Source: Capronia americana
Lineage: Eukaryota > Ascomycota > Eurotiomycetes > Chaetothyriales > Herpotrichiellaceae
DNA length: 64,000 nucleotides
Reading direction: 5' to 3'
Assembly: GCA_016110215.1 (NCBI GenBank)
Contig: JADWQD010000003.1
Location: 3,679,625 to 3,743,624, forward strand
Shown here: positions 62,021 through 64,000 of the stretch, in pieces
How the letters are laid out: each line of letters begins with the position of its first letter
Position numbering within the stretch: the stretch's first letter is position 1
Made by a program: the position numbers and the translations under genes
Notes under the pieces: generated by a model
What the model was told of the DNA's origin: nothing
Seen by the model: the letters and a program-made list of their open reading frames with translations, nothing else
The model's database searches: none

Positions 62021-62790
62021 GATTGACCTGCCCCGGGACAAACTGTATCAGTCGTTGGAGCTTTATGAAAACACACTCGAAGAGCTGGCTAGTTGCAAGC
62101 TGCTGTTTGTGCAAAAGGTTGACGGAGAATCCCGCTGCATATCCTCGCTCATCAAGCTCACCGTCACTCCGTATTTCCTGGACTACTCCGTACAGCTGAG
62201 TACTTTAGGGGGAGGCGATTCATATATCAGGCGGTTCTCAGGTCTCGTCCTCCATGCAGACACAGTCTTCCTTTTGAACTCGGCCGGGAAAAGCTTACCC
62301 TTTCGTCTATACGGTTTACCCCAGGGCTCCTCAGTACCACTATCCGTCTCTGCAAACACCATTGAGAAGTTCGGAGCTGCTGAGGATGTGAACCAATAGA
62401 TTTGCCATGGTCGGGCAGGCCACTGCGAGGTCGGACGGAGCACTGCTCGATCGAAAATAATCTATGCGGCGGCAATACCCTCGAGCTTTTTCGCCTGGGC
62501 TGGTCGTTTCTAAGGCCAACGATCTGCTGAAGTCCTGGTCTAATAAGGTAGTCATCGGTACCGCCTGCTCACGAATGATAATGTTAGGCGCGGCCGATGC
62601 ACAACTTCAAATGCTTTACGCATCGATCACCACCTCACTGGCCCCTTGCCTAGCTTCCCGAATCTTCTCGTGTCAAAGACAGGTCGTATATTCACCATCC
62701 TTACCAGAAAATTCTGAGGTGAAAGAGTGAAGGTGATGGCATGGAGCTGTCACGGCTGGCTGCCAGTGAGAGCGGTTCGGAATACACAGC

Positions 62791-62898
62791 TTCACCGCTG
62801 CTCAATTACAATTCTTGGTGAAGCAAACAGTTATTTGCCATGTCTTCACTCTTGGTCAATGACGATTGTCGGTGAGGCAAACAGTCACTTGCAAGCTG
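62791..62898. repeat. 54-bp tandem duplication in a promoter
   Basis: Two units begin TTCAC at 62791 and 62845 and share TCAATKACRATTSTYGGTGARGCAAACAG-type sequence; GGTGAAGCAAACAG (62817) recurs as GGTGAGGCAAACAG (62871), exactly 54 bp apart. Confidence 0.85.
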
Positions 62899-62970
62899 TC
62901 ACTCCTTGTCACTACAGCTATTAATTGTGAACGTCATGAGAAATTCACTGAGTTGAACATTCCGCGCGCA

Positions 62971-62978
62971 TATAAATA
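62971..62978 (+). promoter_or_regulatory. TATA box (TATAAATA)
   Basis: Canonical TATAAATA 109 bp upstream of the EF-hand gene ATG and 70-75 bp after the tandem duplication. Confidence 0.7.
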
Positions 62979-63086
62979 TCTCCCCTTCCCTGGTCGGTAC
63001 GATCTTCCACCATCGTGCTATCCTCAGTCTCAACTTTTAGCTGCTCAAGACCAACTCCTACGTCTACCTCACGTCAACCACTCATC

Positions 63087-63803
63087 ATGTTGTTTTCGAC
63101 CCTTCTTGCCATCTCGTTATGGTTACTTCAGGTCCAACTCCCAGTGGTTGACGCCAAGTGCTGCTTAGGAGACCTCTATAGCAACATATGTGGCGACGGC
63201 TCGTGGGGTACGCCTTGCTGCGGGTACAAGAAATGCAACGCTTTTTGCTGCGCCTGTCATGGAGGTAAAGATTACATGTTCCTTCTGTCCAGTTCTTTGT
63301 AACTAACATTGGACTTAGCTGCAGTCATCGATGCTGGTGTGAGCAACTGTGGCTCGGTCTTCGTCTCGTACATCACCGCTTCCCCAGGTGTAACTTGGAC
63401 CTGCCGCGACAGTCATGTCACCACAATTTTGCCGTGTGTCAAAGAGCGAACCCCCTCTCGACCCACCGCGATGGTCGACCCAAGTGACGACAGGCCAATT
63501 GTGACCATCACAGACAAGCCTCGACCGACTTCGCCTGCCTCATTCTACCGTCCAGAGCACGACCACGAGGTGCTTACAGAGTTGGAGGAAACATTCGATC
63601 GCGTTTGCGCAGGGAGGAAGCACAAGGGCAGACGCGCCTTCGACCTAGACCAGTACTATGGTTTCTTCAATGTCACCGATAGCAAGGACAGTCTCTACGC
63701 CAAGGGTGTGGAAGCAAAATTCAGAGCGCATGATATCGACGGCGATGGAATGTTGACATTCGAGGAGGTCCAGTTGGTCTGTGACGCTGATGGTTGTGAC
63801 TGA
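63087..63803 (+). CDS. Secreted Cys-rich protein with C-terminal EF-hand
   Basis: Exons 63087-63264 and 63319-63803 are joined over a 54-nt intron (donor GTAAAG, branch CTAAC, acceptor CTTAG); 220 residues. Signal peptide MLFSTLLAISLWLLQVQLPVVDA. The mature N-terminus is dense in cysteine (nine within residues 25-57, including three CC pairs), suggesting a small disulfide-bonded module. A Pro/Arg/Asp-rich linker follows. Near the C-terminus a canonical EF-hand loop, DIDGDGMLTFEE (198-209), has all six Ca-binding positions. It may be a secreted Ca-binding or host-interaction protein; no named family recognised. Confidence 0.8.
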
Positions 63804-64000
63804 GGCTTGAGATAATTGTCAAGTCCCACGGCGGGGATTGGTCAGAATACTCTACCGTAGTTCTCATACGGGCGAGTATTAGGGTCGCACTGCGAGATAA
63901 TTTCATTCCTCACCGATGCTTCATGTTGAACCGAGTATACTCCGAGGCACCTCGTCGGCGCCATTATACTCAAAAGTCAGCCTTACACAGCCTCGGGTGG

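Larger units (their letters stand above)
62021..63086. promoter_or_regulatory. Divergent promoter region of agmatinase and EF-hand genes
   Basis: A 1066-bp region with a 54-bp tandem duplication (62791-62898) and a TATA box (62971-62978) before the EF-hand gene. No gene supported. Confidence 0.55.

Overview
The window reads as nuclear DNA of a filamentous ascomycete (Pezizomycotina). The evidence is many short spliceosomal introns (mostly 42-86 nt, with GTRNGT-like donors, CTNAC/CTGAY branch sites and YAG acceptors), a Zn2Cys6 regulator, Ser/Thr-rich cell-wall proteins, an RgsA-like RGS protein, and fungal forms of Vps20, Rad10, Nop4, Dap1 and ribosomal P1. Base composition is balanced and genes are spaced about one per 2 kb on both strands. 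I cannot place it below subphylum.

Left part (1-13 kb): the 3' exon of a DHA2-type MFS transporter, a Zn2Cys6 regulator and a short-chain dehydrogenase lie together and look like the edge of a detoxification or metabolite cluster. They are followed by several unrecognised genes. These include a four-exon 110-residue gene (7518-8041) and a three-exon 685-residue gene (10628-12776), both rebuilt here from splice signals. An intron-containing tRNA-Ser(AGA) sits at 13194-13316.

Middle (14-43 kb): a small two-exon gene, VPS20 of ESCRT-III, a PITH-domain protein, a five-exon Ser/Thr-rich surface protein with two 60-nt cassette-like exons, a 1189-residue disordered protein, a RUS1/DUF647 membrane protein and an RGS regulator with a long pyrimidine-rich upstream region. 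After a gene-poor stretch (32.1-37.5 kb) come a secreted Ser/Thr-rich protein with eight WxDW repeats, a disordered protein with a 17-nt microexon, and a Pof1/NMNAT-like nucleotidylyltransferase divergent from ribosomal P1.

Right part (44-64 kb): a GC-rich iron-type alcohol dehydrogenase/maleylacetate reductase preceded by a 30-bp tandem repeat, two related LRR genes of which only one keeps an F-box, a five-exon amino-acid permease, a divergent RAD10/NOP4 pair, DAP1, a secreted agmatinase-family protein, and a secreted Cys-rich EF-hand protein whose upstream region holds a 54-bp tandem duplication and a TATA box.

The observation I rate highest is in DAP1. If its last intron is retained, the reading frame ends in Ser-Lys-Leu, a canonical peroxisomal targeting signal. 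If it is spliced, the protein ends differently. This resembles the fungal strategy of making peroxisomal isoforms by alternative splicing.
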